Origin: Clostridiales bacterium
GTDB lineage: Bacteria > Bacillota > Clostridia > Oscillospirales > Oscillospiraceae
Direction of reading: 5' to 3'
DNA length: 46,319 nucleotides
NCBI GenBank assembly: GCA_020859945.1
Contig: JAJBVG010000069.1
Location: forward strand, 1-46,319
Both the position numbers and the translations under genes were made by a program. The notes beneath the pieces are model-generated. The model had not been told where the DNA came from, searched no databases, and worked only from the letters and a program-made list of their open reading frames with translations. Shown here in pieces: positions 1-12,905 of this stretch (its first letter is position 1; each line of letters starts with the position of its first letter).

Positions 1-136
1 TTATACCTCATCTACACCCATTTGTGCAATTTTTAGTTTTCAGATACGCCCTAGGAGAAATTTTGCCATCGGAGGCCGGTTGTCGCTTTTTGGGACAAAT
101 GGGGAAAACTGTGACACTTTCATGCAGCAAGGTGAG

Positions 137-180
137 AAAAGCCACATTGCGGCCTCGCTGTGGGACCTGCAATGTGGCTC
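137..180 (-). terminator. Rho-independent terminator of the first beta-glucoside operon
   Basis: A 10-bp perfect stem (gccacattgc at 141-150 paired with gcaatgtggc at 169-178) is followed on the minus strand by a short T-run (complement of 137-140). It lies about 50 bp past the stop of the GH1 gene and should end the antiterminator-PTS-GH1 transcript. The rest of 1-227 holds nothing I recognise. Confidence 0.75.
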
Positions 181-227
181 GTTTTGTCTGTTTTGGGTTG
201 GATTCTGCTTTTTCTTACCGTTCTCGC

Positions 228-1673
<1,446 letters not shown>

Positions 1674-1741
1674 TCAATTTGGAAAAGGGTCCCTGCCGCC
1701 CGTGGACGGCAGGGAATAGTTGCTTTTATACGGTGTAGTTG

Positions 1742-3625
1742 TTACTTTTTCAGGGTCAGCAGAGGATCGCCCACTTTGACGGTCCCGCTGGTCTTGATGG
1801 GGTCAACATCAGCGAAGTCCTCGGCGTTGGTCACCAGAACGGGGGTGATGGTGTCGAAGTCCTTGGCAATGGCGGCCAGGTCGAACTCGATGAGCAGATC
1901 GCCTGCCTTCACTCGGTCGCCGGCGCTGACCTTGGCGGTATAATACTTGCCGCCCAGGGAGACGGTCTCCAGGCCGATGTGGATGAGCATTTCCGCGCCG
2001 ATGTCGTTCTCCAGCGCGATGGCGTGCTTGGTGTCGAAGATGGAGGCGACGGTGCCGTCAAAGGGAGCGTACAGCTTGCCATCGGAGGGGACGATGGCTA
2101 CGCCCAGGCCCAGGATGCCGCCGGCAAAGGTGGGATCATCGACCTGCGCCAGCTCTTTGACCTCGCCATTCAGGGGAGCGTACACGGTGGCGGTGTCGCC
2201 CGCAGAGGCGGAGGAAGCAGCGGGAGCGGCGGGAGCGGGGGCTTCGTTGGCGGTCTCCGGCTCCTTTTCGTCGCAGCCAACTATCTGGACCAGAACGATG
2301 GTGATGACGATGGTGGCGGCAACGCCGATCATCATACCGGGGAAGGAGGTGGGGTTGTCGGCGCTGATAGCGTTGACGGTGGTCAGCAGGCCGGGCAGAC
2401 CGGCGTAGACATAGTACATGGTGTTGAACAGGCTGACGATAACAGCGCCGATGGCACCCGCGACACAACCGCAGATGAAGGGCTTCTTCAGGCGCAGGGT
2501 GACGCCGTAGATGGCCGGCTCGGTGATGCCGAAGATGCCGGTCAGACCGGCGGAGAGAGCCACGTTCTTGATGTCGCTCTTCTTGGTCTTGATGAACACG
2601 CCGAAGCAGGCAGCGGCCTGGGCGATGACGGCGCAGGTCTGGAACGCCTGGAAGGTGTCACAGCCGTAATTGGCAAAGTTGGCCAGAATCATAGGTGTGA
2701 CGCCCCAGTGGACGCCGAAAATCACGATGACCTGCCAGACGCCGCCGACGATGATGGCGGCCAGGACGGGGACGTGGTTCACCAGGAAGTTGTAACCCAT
2801 AGCGATGCCGTTGGCCAGTGTGTCGGACAGGGGGCCAATGACCAGAATAGTGGCGGGGACCATGATGATGGCGGAAATGAAGGGGACGCCCAGCGCCTTG
2901 AGCACATCGGGGATGTGCTTGTCCAGGAACCGCTCCAGATAGGACAGGACCAGCACCAGGAACAGCGGGGGCAGCACGGTGGAGGTGTAGGTGGTCTCGG
3001 ACATGTTGAAAATCAGGAACTTGATGGTCTCGCCGTTGGCGATCTGGTCAGCGATGGCGCTCCAGTCGGAGTTGACCAGCGCCAGACAGCACCACATGGC
3101 GATGTAGGTGTTGCATTTGAAGTGCTTGGAGGCAGTGACGGCGATGAACACCGGCAGGAAGGTGAAGGGGGTCCATGAGATGAAGCTCAGGACGGAATAG
3201 GTGCCGGTCTCCGCAAAGGCGGGGGCGAACTGGTTGATGATGATCAAGCAGCCCTGTACCAGACCGGCAGCCGCCAGGATGTAGACAAAGGGCGCAAAGA
3301 CGGCGGACATGGTGGCGATGACCCGGTTGATGAGGCTCTGCTTGACCTCCGGCTGCTCCGTCTCGTCAATGGACAAAATCTGGCTCAGCTCGTTATAAAC
3401 GTCCTTGGCGTGGGTACCAATGACGATTTGATACTGACCGCCCTTTTCCATGACCTGAATGACGGCGGGCATGGAGGAGATCTGCTTAGTGACCTCTTCG
3501 GACGGGCTTTGTTTCAGAACCAGGCGCAGACGAGTGGCGCAGTGGGTAGCGCTGATGATGTTGGACTCGCCAACGGCATCCCGGATGTCCTTGGCGAGTT
3601 TGGCGTAGTCTCTGACTGGTGCCAT
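1742..3625 (-). CDS. PTS beta-glucoside transporter subunit IIBCA
   Basis: A 627-aa three-domain PTS permease (BglF/BglP type). The N-terminal IIB domain has the phospho-Cys in ATHCATRLR (Cys29). A multi-span IIC domain fills roughly residues 100-450. After an Ala/Pro-rich linker, a C-terminal IIA domain carries the phospho-His in MLIHIGLETV (about residue 550). It imports and phosphorylates beta-glucosides at the membrane using HPr-P. It sits between the antiterminator upstream (94-bp gap) and GH1 downstream, a classic bgl-operon order. The ATG at 3625 has GGAGGAAAC upstream. It is a close paralogue in layout of the permease at 6540, so the two loci probably serve different beta-glycosides. 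Confidence 0.93.
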   Translation of the reverse strand: MAPVRDYAKLAKDIRDAVGESNIISATHCATRLRLVLKQSPSEEVTKQISSMPAVIQVMEKGGQYQIVIGTHAKDVYNELSQILSIDETEQPEVKQSLINRVIATMSAVFAPFVYILAAAGLVQGCLIIINQFAPAFAETGTYSVLSFISWTPFTFLPVFIAVTASKHFKCNTYIAMWCCLALVNSDWSAIADQIANGETIKFLIFNMSETTYTSTVLPPLFLVLVLSYLERFLDKHIPDVLKALGVPFISAIIMVPATILVIGPLSDTLANGIAMGYNFLVNHVPVLAAIIVGGVWQVIVIFGVHWGVTPMILANFANYGCDTFQAFQTCAVIAQAAACFGVFIKTKKSDIKNVALSAGLTGIFGITEPAIYGVTLRLKKPFICGCVAGAIGAVIVSLFNTMYYVYAGLPGLLTTVNAISADNPTSFPGMMIGVAATIVITIVLVQIVGCDEKEPETANEAPAPAAPAASSASAGDTATVYAPLNGEVKELAQVDDPTFAGGILGLGVAIVPSDGKLYAPFDGTVASIFDTKHAIALENDIGAEMLIHIGLETVSLGGKYYTAKVSAGDRVKAGDLLIEFDLAAIAKDFDTITPVLVTNAEDFADVDPIKTSGTVKVGDPLLTLKK

Positions 3626-3719
3626 GATGTTTCCTCCTTCTTGAATGGCATGGTTGATGTTTCCCTATATGATGATCCGGGACTGCGGCCGAACTGCCCG
3701 GATAACATCCAAATGCTTC

Positions 3720-4586
3720 TCAGATGTCCTCTTGTTCTGCGGCGCTCCGCTCTTTGCTGCTGGTGACCACCCGGACGATGTGGACGGTCAGGAAGGTCAT
3801 CTCTTCGTGGCCCACCTGGGCCTGATACTGGCGGTTCACATATTTTGCGATTTTCTCCGCGCATTGAAATTCCTTGGGGTAGGTGCTTTTCATCGTCTCA
3901 TACAACAGATCGCCCTGGTTTTCCAGCAGCTTGCCGCTCAGCACCCGCTGGGCGAAAAAGAGCAGATGGGTGACAAAGCGCTGATAGTCCAGCGAATCCT
4001 CGTGGAAGGGGGTGCCCGTCAGCAGGCGCACGATGCTCAGCGCGGTGGAGACGATGTCGATGGTGGACTCGGTATGGGTTATGTTGCCATCGTACTCAGC
4101 GTTGACCAGGTGGAGGGCAATGGACGCGGCCTCCTCCTCCGGCAGGGTGACGCCCATGTGTTTCTGAATCAGCTCCAATGCGTACTGGCCCACGTGAAAT
4201 TCCTTGGCGTAGAGGGTGCGGATCTCCCAATACAGCGGGGTTTGGAAGCTGATGCCCTTGGAACAGCGCTCCACGGCGAAGTCGATGTGGTCGGTCAGGG
4301 TGATGTAGATGTTTTTCTTCAGCTCCACATCCAGGTACTGCCGGGCGTAATCAACAATTTGGGAACTCACTCGAATGGACTCTACGTTGACCTCCAGGAA
4401 GAGCTGCTTTAACCGGGCAGTGGAGGTGGCGGTGTCCATGCGGAAAATCTTCTCGATTTTGGACCCGTCCACCGGCTCTCCTGCTTTCTGCTTCCAGCCG
4501 ATGCCGTTGCCGACGATGATAATCTCCTGCCCGTCCTCGCTGACGGAGGTGATGACGTTGTTGTTCAGAATCTTTTTGACGATCAT
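3720..4586 (-). CDS. BglG/LicT-family transcriptional antiterminator
   Basis: A 288-aa RNA-binding antiterminator. The N-terminal CAT domain starts MIVKKILNNNVI and continues through VVGNGIGW to about residue 55. Two PTS-regulation domains follow, with phosphorylatable His in LTDHIDFA (PRD1) and FLTVHIVRV (PRD2). In this family the PTS permease phosphorylates the protein when sugar is absent; with sugar it dimerises and holds a RAT hairpin so that a terminator cannot form. I chose the start at 4586 because the domain begins there and GCAGGA precedes it. A longer frame to 4709 would translate the terminator and RAT leader. It is the first gene of the operon and is probably autoregulated through its own leader. 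Confidence 0.9.
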   Translation of the reverse strand: MIVKKILNNNVITSVSEDGQEIIIVGNGIGWKQKAGEPVDGSKIEKIFRMDTATSTARLKQLFLEVNVESIRVSSQIVDYARQYLDVELKKNIYITLTDHIDFAVERCSKGISFQTPLYWEIRTLYAKEFHVGQYALELIQKHMGVTLPEEEAASIALHLVNAEYDGNITHTESTIDIVSTALSIVRLLTGTPFHEDSLDYQRFVTHLLFFAQRVLSGKLLENQGDLLYETMKSTYPKEFQCAEKIAKYVNRQYQAQVGHEEMTFLTVHIVRVVTSSKERSAAEQEDI

Positions 4587-4617
4587 AGCGTCCTGCATCC
4601 CTCTCTTCCCCGGAAAA

Positions 4618-4686
4618 CCAAAAAAACCAAACAAGGATGACGCTGCCAAAAGGAGCGCACCGCGCCCACAGTCATCTTTGTTTGGT
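4618..4686 (-). terminator. Leader terminator controlled by the RAT site
   Basis: On the minus strand ACCAAACAAAGATGAC (complement of 4671-4686) pairs with GTCATCCTTGTTTGGT (complement of 4626-4641), and a run of about seven T follows (4620-4626). The stem is about 16 bp with one mismatch. It lies in the leader of the antiterminator gene, and its 5' arm overlaps the end of the RAT sequence, the arrangement needed for mutually exclusive folding. Confidence 0.85.
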
Positions 4687-4713
4687 ATTGCCTGATTGAA
4701 CAGTAACAAGCCC
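4684..4713 (-). promoter_or_regulatory. RAT (ribonucleic antiterminator) target site
   Basis: The minus strand reads GGGCTTGTTACTG, TTCAAT, CAGGCAATACC. The known BglG/LicT targets have the form GGATTGTTACTG-loop-CAGGCAAAACC. Nearly all conserved positions match, and the site ends inside the 5' arm of the following terminator. It should bind the antiterminator encoded just downstream. Confidence 0.85.
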
Positions 4714-4733
4714 TGTATTCATTTCTTGTTCAT

Positions 4734-4762
4734 ATTTTAGCATTGTGGAAACGTGGACGCAA
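4734..4762 (-). promoter_or_regulatory. Promoter of the beta-glucoside operon
   Basis: Minus strand: -35 TTGCGT (complement of 4757-4762), a 17-bp spacer and -10 TAAAAT (complement of 4734-4739). The predicted start near 4727 is about 14 nt before the RAT sequence, so the leader would be RAT, terminator, then the antiterminator gene. Confidence 0.7.
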
Positions 4763-4922
4763 GAGAAATTTTGCCCATACGATTCTTTTTTCCGTTTTAC
4801 ACAGTTTTGACGGGCTTTTTTTGGCCATTATGCCCAAAAAAATCTCGTGTCGTACCAGGCAGCCGCGCAAGCAAACCGCATGGCGGTTTGTTCAGCAAAT
4901 GTTATGATAGAGCATAGAGTCA

Positions 4923-4958
4923 AAAAAGTTCTGAAATCTGATGGTTTCAGAACTTTTT
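4923..4958. terminator. Bidirectional terminator-like hairpin
   Basis: A 14-bp perfect inverted repeat (aaaaagttctgaaa / tttcagaacttttt) around an 8-nt loop, with A/T tails on both sides. It lies between the antiterminator promoter and the end of the AraC gene and could stop minus-strand transcription from the AraC side. Confidence 0.6.
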
Positions 4959-5024
4959 CAATGTAAATACATCTTAAAGATGTAAAAAAGAGAAATACGG
5001 CCCTGCCATGGCCCTGCATCACGA

Positions 5025-5060
5025 TTTTACCCCGGAGTAGCGCCCTACTTCGGGGTAAAA
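5025..5060. terminator. Second bidirectional terminator-like hairpin
   Basis: A 16-bp inverted repeat (ttttaccccggagtag / ctacttcggggtaaaa) with a 4-nt loop; only one A-C style mismatch is seen in the stem. It lies directly downstream (minus strand) of the open stretch that follows the AraC gene, so it probably terminates that transcript. Confidence 0.65.
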
Positions 5061-5084
5061 AAGTTCAAAATGCCGTTGCGCCTT

Positions 5085-5327
5085 CTACAGCACACACTGC
5101 ACCACAAATTGGCCTGGAGCAAGTTCAATTCCTATCAGCGGGCTGGTATTTGGCGAAAAGAGGTTGGTTGTCAACTCCACGTGAAGGCAGTTTGTAATTT
5201 GGGTAATTCCATTTTCTGCTGTGGAGGCTGTCAACTGTATCGCAGGAAAGTCAGGCGGCGCAAACGAATATCCCTCTGGTGTGGTGATACAGACTGTTAT
5301 ATTTTCGCAGCGTTCAACTGCACGTTG
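5085..5327 (-). other. Open stretch after the AraC gene, possible gene remnant
   Basis: Right after two in-frame stop codons at the end of the AraC gene, the same frame stays open for about 80 codons. It reads (from the minus strand) VCITTPEGYSFAPPDFPAIQ and later PLIGIELAPGQFVVQCVL before a TAG at 5085-5087. The composition looks protein-like, but there is no start codon or ribosome site and I recognise no family. It could be a fragment of a lost gene, a former extension of the regulator or chance. A hairpin terminator follows. Confidence 0.25.
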
Positions 5328-5330
5328 TCA

Positions 5331-6347
5331 TCACCTGTCCCGAAACTCCCCAGGCGAACACCCAAACTGCTTCTGGAACTTCTTATAGAAGAAGCTGATA
5401 TTCTCATACCCGGCTTCGCTGGCGATTTCCGTGATGGGGCGGTCTGTGTTTTTCAGCAGGTTGGCAGCGTATTTCAGTTTTTGCGCCTGAACCGTCTGGA
5501 TATAAGTTTTTCCCGTGTGTTTTTTTAGCAGGGTCGAAACGTAATTCTGGCTGATGTGAAATTGCTCCGCCACCGACGCCTGGGTGCAGGTGGCGAAGTT
5601 CTGCTCGATGTACCGCAAAATGCCCACGATGGGGTTGGTGGAAAAGGTCTCCTCCTGTGTCAAGTCGCTTTCGTACACGTTGATCAGCTCCGCCATGATA
5701 AGGGAGAACAGATACATCATGATGTCCCCGGAATTGACGGAGGGGTCCAGATATTCACAGAACAGCTCCTGAAAAAAGAGGGAGATGCGGCGGTCCTTCT
5801 CCGCGTGAAACAGCAGGAAATGGTTGTGGTCTGTCTGGACATTGATGGCGTTGATGAAAAAGTCGGAGAGGACGCTGCTTTGAGAAAACCGCAAAAACAG
5901 GTTGTCCCGCAAAAATCCCTTCGGAATGAGTACGCTGACCATAACATCTTCCATTCCCAAGGCAGCAATGGAATGAGGGCAGTCGGTGTCAATCAGCAAA
6001 ACCTGATTCTGTGTTAGGACAACAGGCGTACCGTCCACCACTTGCGGGCATCTACCCGAGTATACATAGTTCAATTCAATGTAAGAGTGGATATGCTCCG
6101 GTACGGGATTGAAGCGGGAATTGCGCTTGAAGGAGAGGTTTTCCTGTATCGTCCAAAGGTTCTGGCCTGCATTTGACAACGGCTCTCCGTGTCCAGCTAA
6201 AGGCTGGTAGGGGATTCGGATGACCTCCCTGCCATACACGAGTTCTTTCGGCATATCTTCCCAGCCATTAAAGTAAACCCCCGCCTGATAAGCCTGCTCG
6301 CTGTCAGAAAGCCGCGTCAGCCGCTCGTGCAATTCATTCAAATTCAT
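5331..6347 (-). CDS. AraC-family transcriptional regulator
   Basis: A 338-aa regulator. The N-terminal half (about 20-210) looks like a cupin-type sensor region, with IHSYIELNYVYSG and a PHSIA motif. The C-terminal 100 residues are an AraC HTH pair (SVAEQFHISQNYVSTLLKKH, then ITEIASEAGYENISFFYKKF) ending FGCSPGEFRDR. The start at 6347 has AAAGGGGGAG four bases upstream; the longer frame to 6377 lacks one. It is divergent from the IIBCA-glycosidase-GH1 operon, with 192 bp between, and probably activates that operon on sensing its sugar. Two stop codons in tandem end it. Confidence 0.9.
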   Translation of the reverse strand: MNLNELHERLTRLSDSEQAYQAGVYFNGWEDMPKELVYGREVIRIPYQPLAGHGEPLSNAGQNLWTIQENLSFKRNSRFNPVPEHIHSYIELNYVYSGRCPQVVDGTPVVLTQNQVLLIDTDCPHSIAALGMEDVMVSVLIPKGFLRDNLFLRFSQSSVLSDFFINAINVQTDHNHFLLFHAEKDRRISLFFQELFCEYLDPSVNSGDIMMYLFSLIMAELINVYESDLTQEETFSTNPIVGILRYIEQNFATCTQASVAEQFHISQNYVSTLLKKHTGKTYIQTVQAQKLKYAANLLKNTDRPITEIASEAGYENISFFYKKFQKQFGCSPGEFRDR

Positions 6348-6459
6348 CTTGCTCCCCCTTTCCGCAATGGAAACCACTTTGCAATAATGATAGCATTTTG
6401 TGTGGATTTGGTCAATGCCCTTTCGTCCTTTTGTTATATCGCCCCTTGCGCAAAAGAAG

Positions 6460-6465
6460 TATACT
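6460..6465 (+). promoter_or_regulatory. Candidate -10 of the second PTS operon
   Basis: TATACT at 6460-6465, about 75 bp before the permease start, with no credible -35 at the right spacing. An activator-dependent promoter would fit the divergent AraC gene. No clear direct repeats were found upstream, so this is weak. Confidence 0.35.
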
Positions 6466-6539
6466 TATCTCACCGGAAACGAAAGAGCATCTGTACAGTG
6501 CCAATTCACCCAACTTTTATCACATAGGAGGAGAATAAC

Positions 6540-8426
6540 ATGGCAAATGCGGATTACACGCAGTTAGCGGCGGACGTGGTCAAGGCCGTTGGCGGCAAAG
6601 AGAACATCATCGACGTGACCAACTGCATGACCCGGCTGCGGTTCGTCCTCAAGGATGACAGCATCCCCAACAAGGACCAGGTCATGGCGGTCAAGGGCGT
6701 CAAGGGTGTGATGAACCAGGGCGGACAGTACCAGGTCATCATCGGCACCCACGTCAACGAAGTGGTCAAGGACGTGCGCAAGGCCGCTGGAATCGGCGAG
6801 GGCGGCATTGACAAGGAGTCCATGAAGCTGGTGAAAAAGGACAGCCTGTGGAATCGCTTCTTCAAGACCATCTCCGGCTGTATCATGCCCATGCTTGGCC
6901 CGATGATCGCCGGAGGTATCATCAAGGGCGTCCTGACCATCCTGACCACGTTCGGGCTGCTGTCCAGCGACAGCGGCACCTATCTGGTGCTGTACGCGGC
7001 GGCGGACTCCATCCTGTACTTCATGCCCATCATCGTGGGCTTCACCTGCGGCAAGGTGTTTGACTGCAACCCCTACGTCACCGCCGTCGTCGGCGCAGCG
7101 CTGGTCTATCCCGACCTGGTCACGGCTGTCTCCGCAGAGGAGGGCATCAAGTTCCTGGGCATCACCGTGGCCTCCGCCTCGTATTCCAGCACCTTCCTCC
7201 CCATCGTTCTGGCGGGATTCCTGGCCAGTAAGCTGGAGAAGCTGGGTAAAAAGTTCATCCCCAAGATGTTGCAACTGATGCTGGTCCCCGCCTTTGTACT
7301 GGTCATCACTGTGCCTCTGAGCTGGCTGGTCATCGGCCCCATCATGAACGCTTTGTCCAATGCTCTGTCCATCGGCATGAACGCCATCTTCAACTTTAAC
7401 TCCGTGATCGGCGGCGCGGTGTTCGGCGCCTTCTGGCAGCTGATGGTGGTGCTGGGTCTCCACGCCGCCATGATTCCCATCCTGATGAGCAACCTGCTCA
7501 CCCAAGGTTCCGACCCCATCAACGGCGTCATGGGTCTGACCGTCTGGGCGCTTGCCGGTGTGTCTCTGGGCTACGCCCTGAAATCCAAAGACCCGGAGAA
7601 AAAAAGCATGGGCTTTGGCGACCTGGCCTCTACTCTCTGCGGCGTGACGGAACCCACCATTTACTCCATCGCACTGCCCAACATCAAGCTCTTTGCCTGC
7701 GCCTGGATCGGCGGCGGTCTGGCCGGTGCGATTTTTGGCGGCTTGGGTGGCAGGCTGTACTCCTTCGCCGGTGACGGCCTGTTCCGTATCCCCGGTATGA
7801 TCAACCCTGAGGGCCTGGACATCAGCTTCTACGGCTTCATCGCCTGCGCTCTGCTGGCCTTCGCGGTGTCCGGCATCCTGGCTTTTATCCTCACGGACGC
7901 CGGGGAAGCGCCTGTGGCGGAGCCTGCCGCGCCTTCCGAAGCAGCTGCGCCCTCCGCTTCTGCTTCTACCTCCACCAAGCCCATGACGATTTACGCGCCG
8001 GTGCAGGGCAAGGTCATCCCCCGCACGGAAATTCCCGACCTCACCTTTGCCGAGGGCATTCTGGGCGACGGCGTCGGCATCGACCCCACCGAGGGCCTGG
8101 TAGTCGCCCCCTTTGACGGCGAAATCACCTCTGTGGTGGATTCCAAACACGCAGTCGGTATCGCCTCCAGGGACGGCATGGAGCTGCTGATCCATGTGGG
8201 CGTGGACACCGTCAAGATGAACGGCAAGGGCTTCCAGACCCTGGTGAAGGAAGGCGACGAGGTGAAAGCCGGGCAGGAGCTGATCCGCTTTGACATCGAC
8301 GAAATCAAAAAGGCCGGATTCAGCCCCGTGACGGCGGTGCTGGTCACCAACAGCGATGATTACGGTTCCCTCCAGGTGCAGGAAACCTCCGGCAGCCGGA
8401 TGGAAGAACTGATTTCTGTCCGGTAA
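6540..8426 (+). CDS. PTS beta-glucoside transporter subunit IIBCA (second copy)
   Basis: A 628-aa PTS permease with the order IIB, IIC, IIA. The phospho-Cys is in VTNCMTRLRF (Cys29), the membrane domain spans about 100-460, an Ala/Ser-rich linker follows at about 465-485, and the IIA His is in LLIHVGVDTV (about 552). AGGAGG lies 8 bases before the ATG. It is the first gene of a plus-strand operon with a GH106-like glycosidase and a GH1 enzyme, so imported sugar-phosphates would be cut by those enzymes. The divergent AraC gene is the likely regulator. IIBCA proteins of this group take up beta-glucosides, but the exact sugar cannot be read from the sequence. Confidence 0.93.
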   Translation: MANADYTQLAADVVKAVGGKENIIDVTNCMTRLRFVLKDDSIPNKDQVMAVKGVKGVMNQGGQYQVIIGTHVNEVVKDVRKAAGIGEGGIDKESMKLVKKDSLWNRFFKTISGCIMPMLGPMIAGGIIKGVLTILTTFGLLSSDSGTYLVLYAAADSILYFMPIIVGFTCGKVFDCNPYVTAVVGAALVYPDLVTAVSAEEGIKFLGITVASASYSSTFLPIVLAGFLASKLEKLGKKFIPKMLQLMLVPAFVLVITVPLSWLVIGPIMNALSNALSIGMNAIFNFNSVIGGAVFGAFWQLMVVLGLHAAMIPILMSNLLTQGSDPINGVMGLTVWALAGVSLGYALKSKDPEKKSMGFGDLASTLCGVTEPTIYSIALPNIKLFACAWIGGGLAGAIFGGLGGRLYSFAGDGLFRIPGMINPEGLDISFYGFIACALLAFAVSGILAFILTDAGEAPVAEPAAPSEAAAPSASASTSTKPMTIYAPVQGKVIPRTEIPDLTFAEGILGDGVGIDPTEGLVVAPFDGEITSVVDSKHAVGIASRDGMELLIHVGVDTVKMNGKGFQTLVKEGDEVKAGQELIRFDIDEIKKAGFSPVTAVLVTNSDDYGSLQVQETSGSRMEELISVR

Positions 8427-8490
8427 ACAGCAACAGAACCCCGTATGGCAGGTTGCCATACGGGGCCTCGTGGAAAGGAGCGAAGTCCCA

Positions 8491-12500
<4,010 letters not shown>

Positions 12501-12575
12501 GCGATTAGCGTAAGTAAAATGACGTCGGTTTTGACTCTTATGATTTGGTGAAGCGTGGTTCGGTGTAAGAAATGC

Positions 12576-12607
12576 AAAAACGCCGCCGGGCAGAACTGCC
12601 CGGCGGC
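12576..12607 (-). terminator. GC-rich hairpin terminator
   Basis: Perfect 12-bp arms gccgccgggcag (12582-12593) and ctgcccggcggc (12596-12607). On the minus strand a TTTTT run (complement of 12576-12580) follows, so it best serves the minus-strand gene or remnant to its right. It may also slow transcripts leaving the GH1 gene. Confidence 0.6.
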
Positions 12608-12671
12608 TGGGAAAGGGGGAAAGCTCTATATCACGGCTTTTCAAAGTCGAATACAGCCGTTCGGTGGAGGG

Positions 12672-12884
12672 TCACGCCTCCACTTTTTTCATGCGGATCG
12701 CCATATATTGCTTTTCCGGCAAGTCAATGCGGATGCTGCGGCAGTTTGGTGACAGTCATATCCCAGGCGTAACAAGTGGCGCCGAAGGGCTGGAATCGGG
12801 CGCCGTCCTCGTAGGCAAAGTGAAATTTGTTTTCCTCTCTGGCAGCAGATTGGGGCCGGACCTCATTTCTGGGCAATACTCTGC
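12672..12884 (-). pseudogene. Remnant of a DUF5605/DUF4038-like glycosidase
   Basis: On the minus strand one frame reads NKFHFAYEDGARFQPFGATC followed by YAWDM. This matches the start of the catalytic domain in collagen-binding-domain glycosidases of the DUF5060/DUF5605/DUF4038 group (typically FHF-x-Y-x-DG-x-x-x-PFGTTCYAW). About 10 codons later the frame breaks. A shifted frame then gives RIDLPEKQYMAIRMKKVEA and a stop at 12672-12674, which looks like the end of such a protein. The middle, several hundred codons, is missing, so this is an internally deleted pseudogene. Its N-terminal Ig-like part is also gone (a stop lies at about 12894). The family call comes from memory of the motif. Confidence 0.5.
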
Positions 12885-12905
12885 CAGGGAATCACCAGCC
12901 GGCAC

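Noticed and set aside
4828-5022. A 64-codon minus-strand frame across the hairpin region
   Set aside because: It runs through a terminator-like hairpin and has no family features; it is most likely non-coding.
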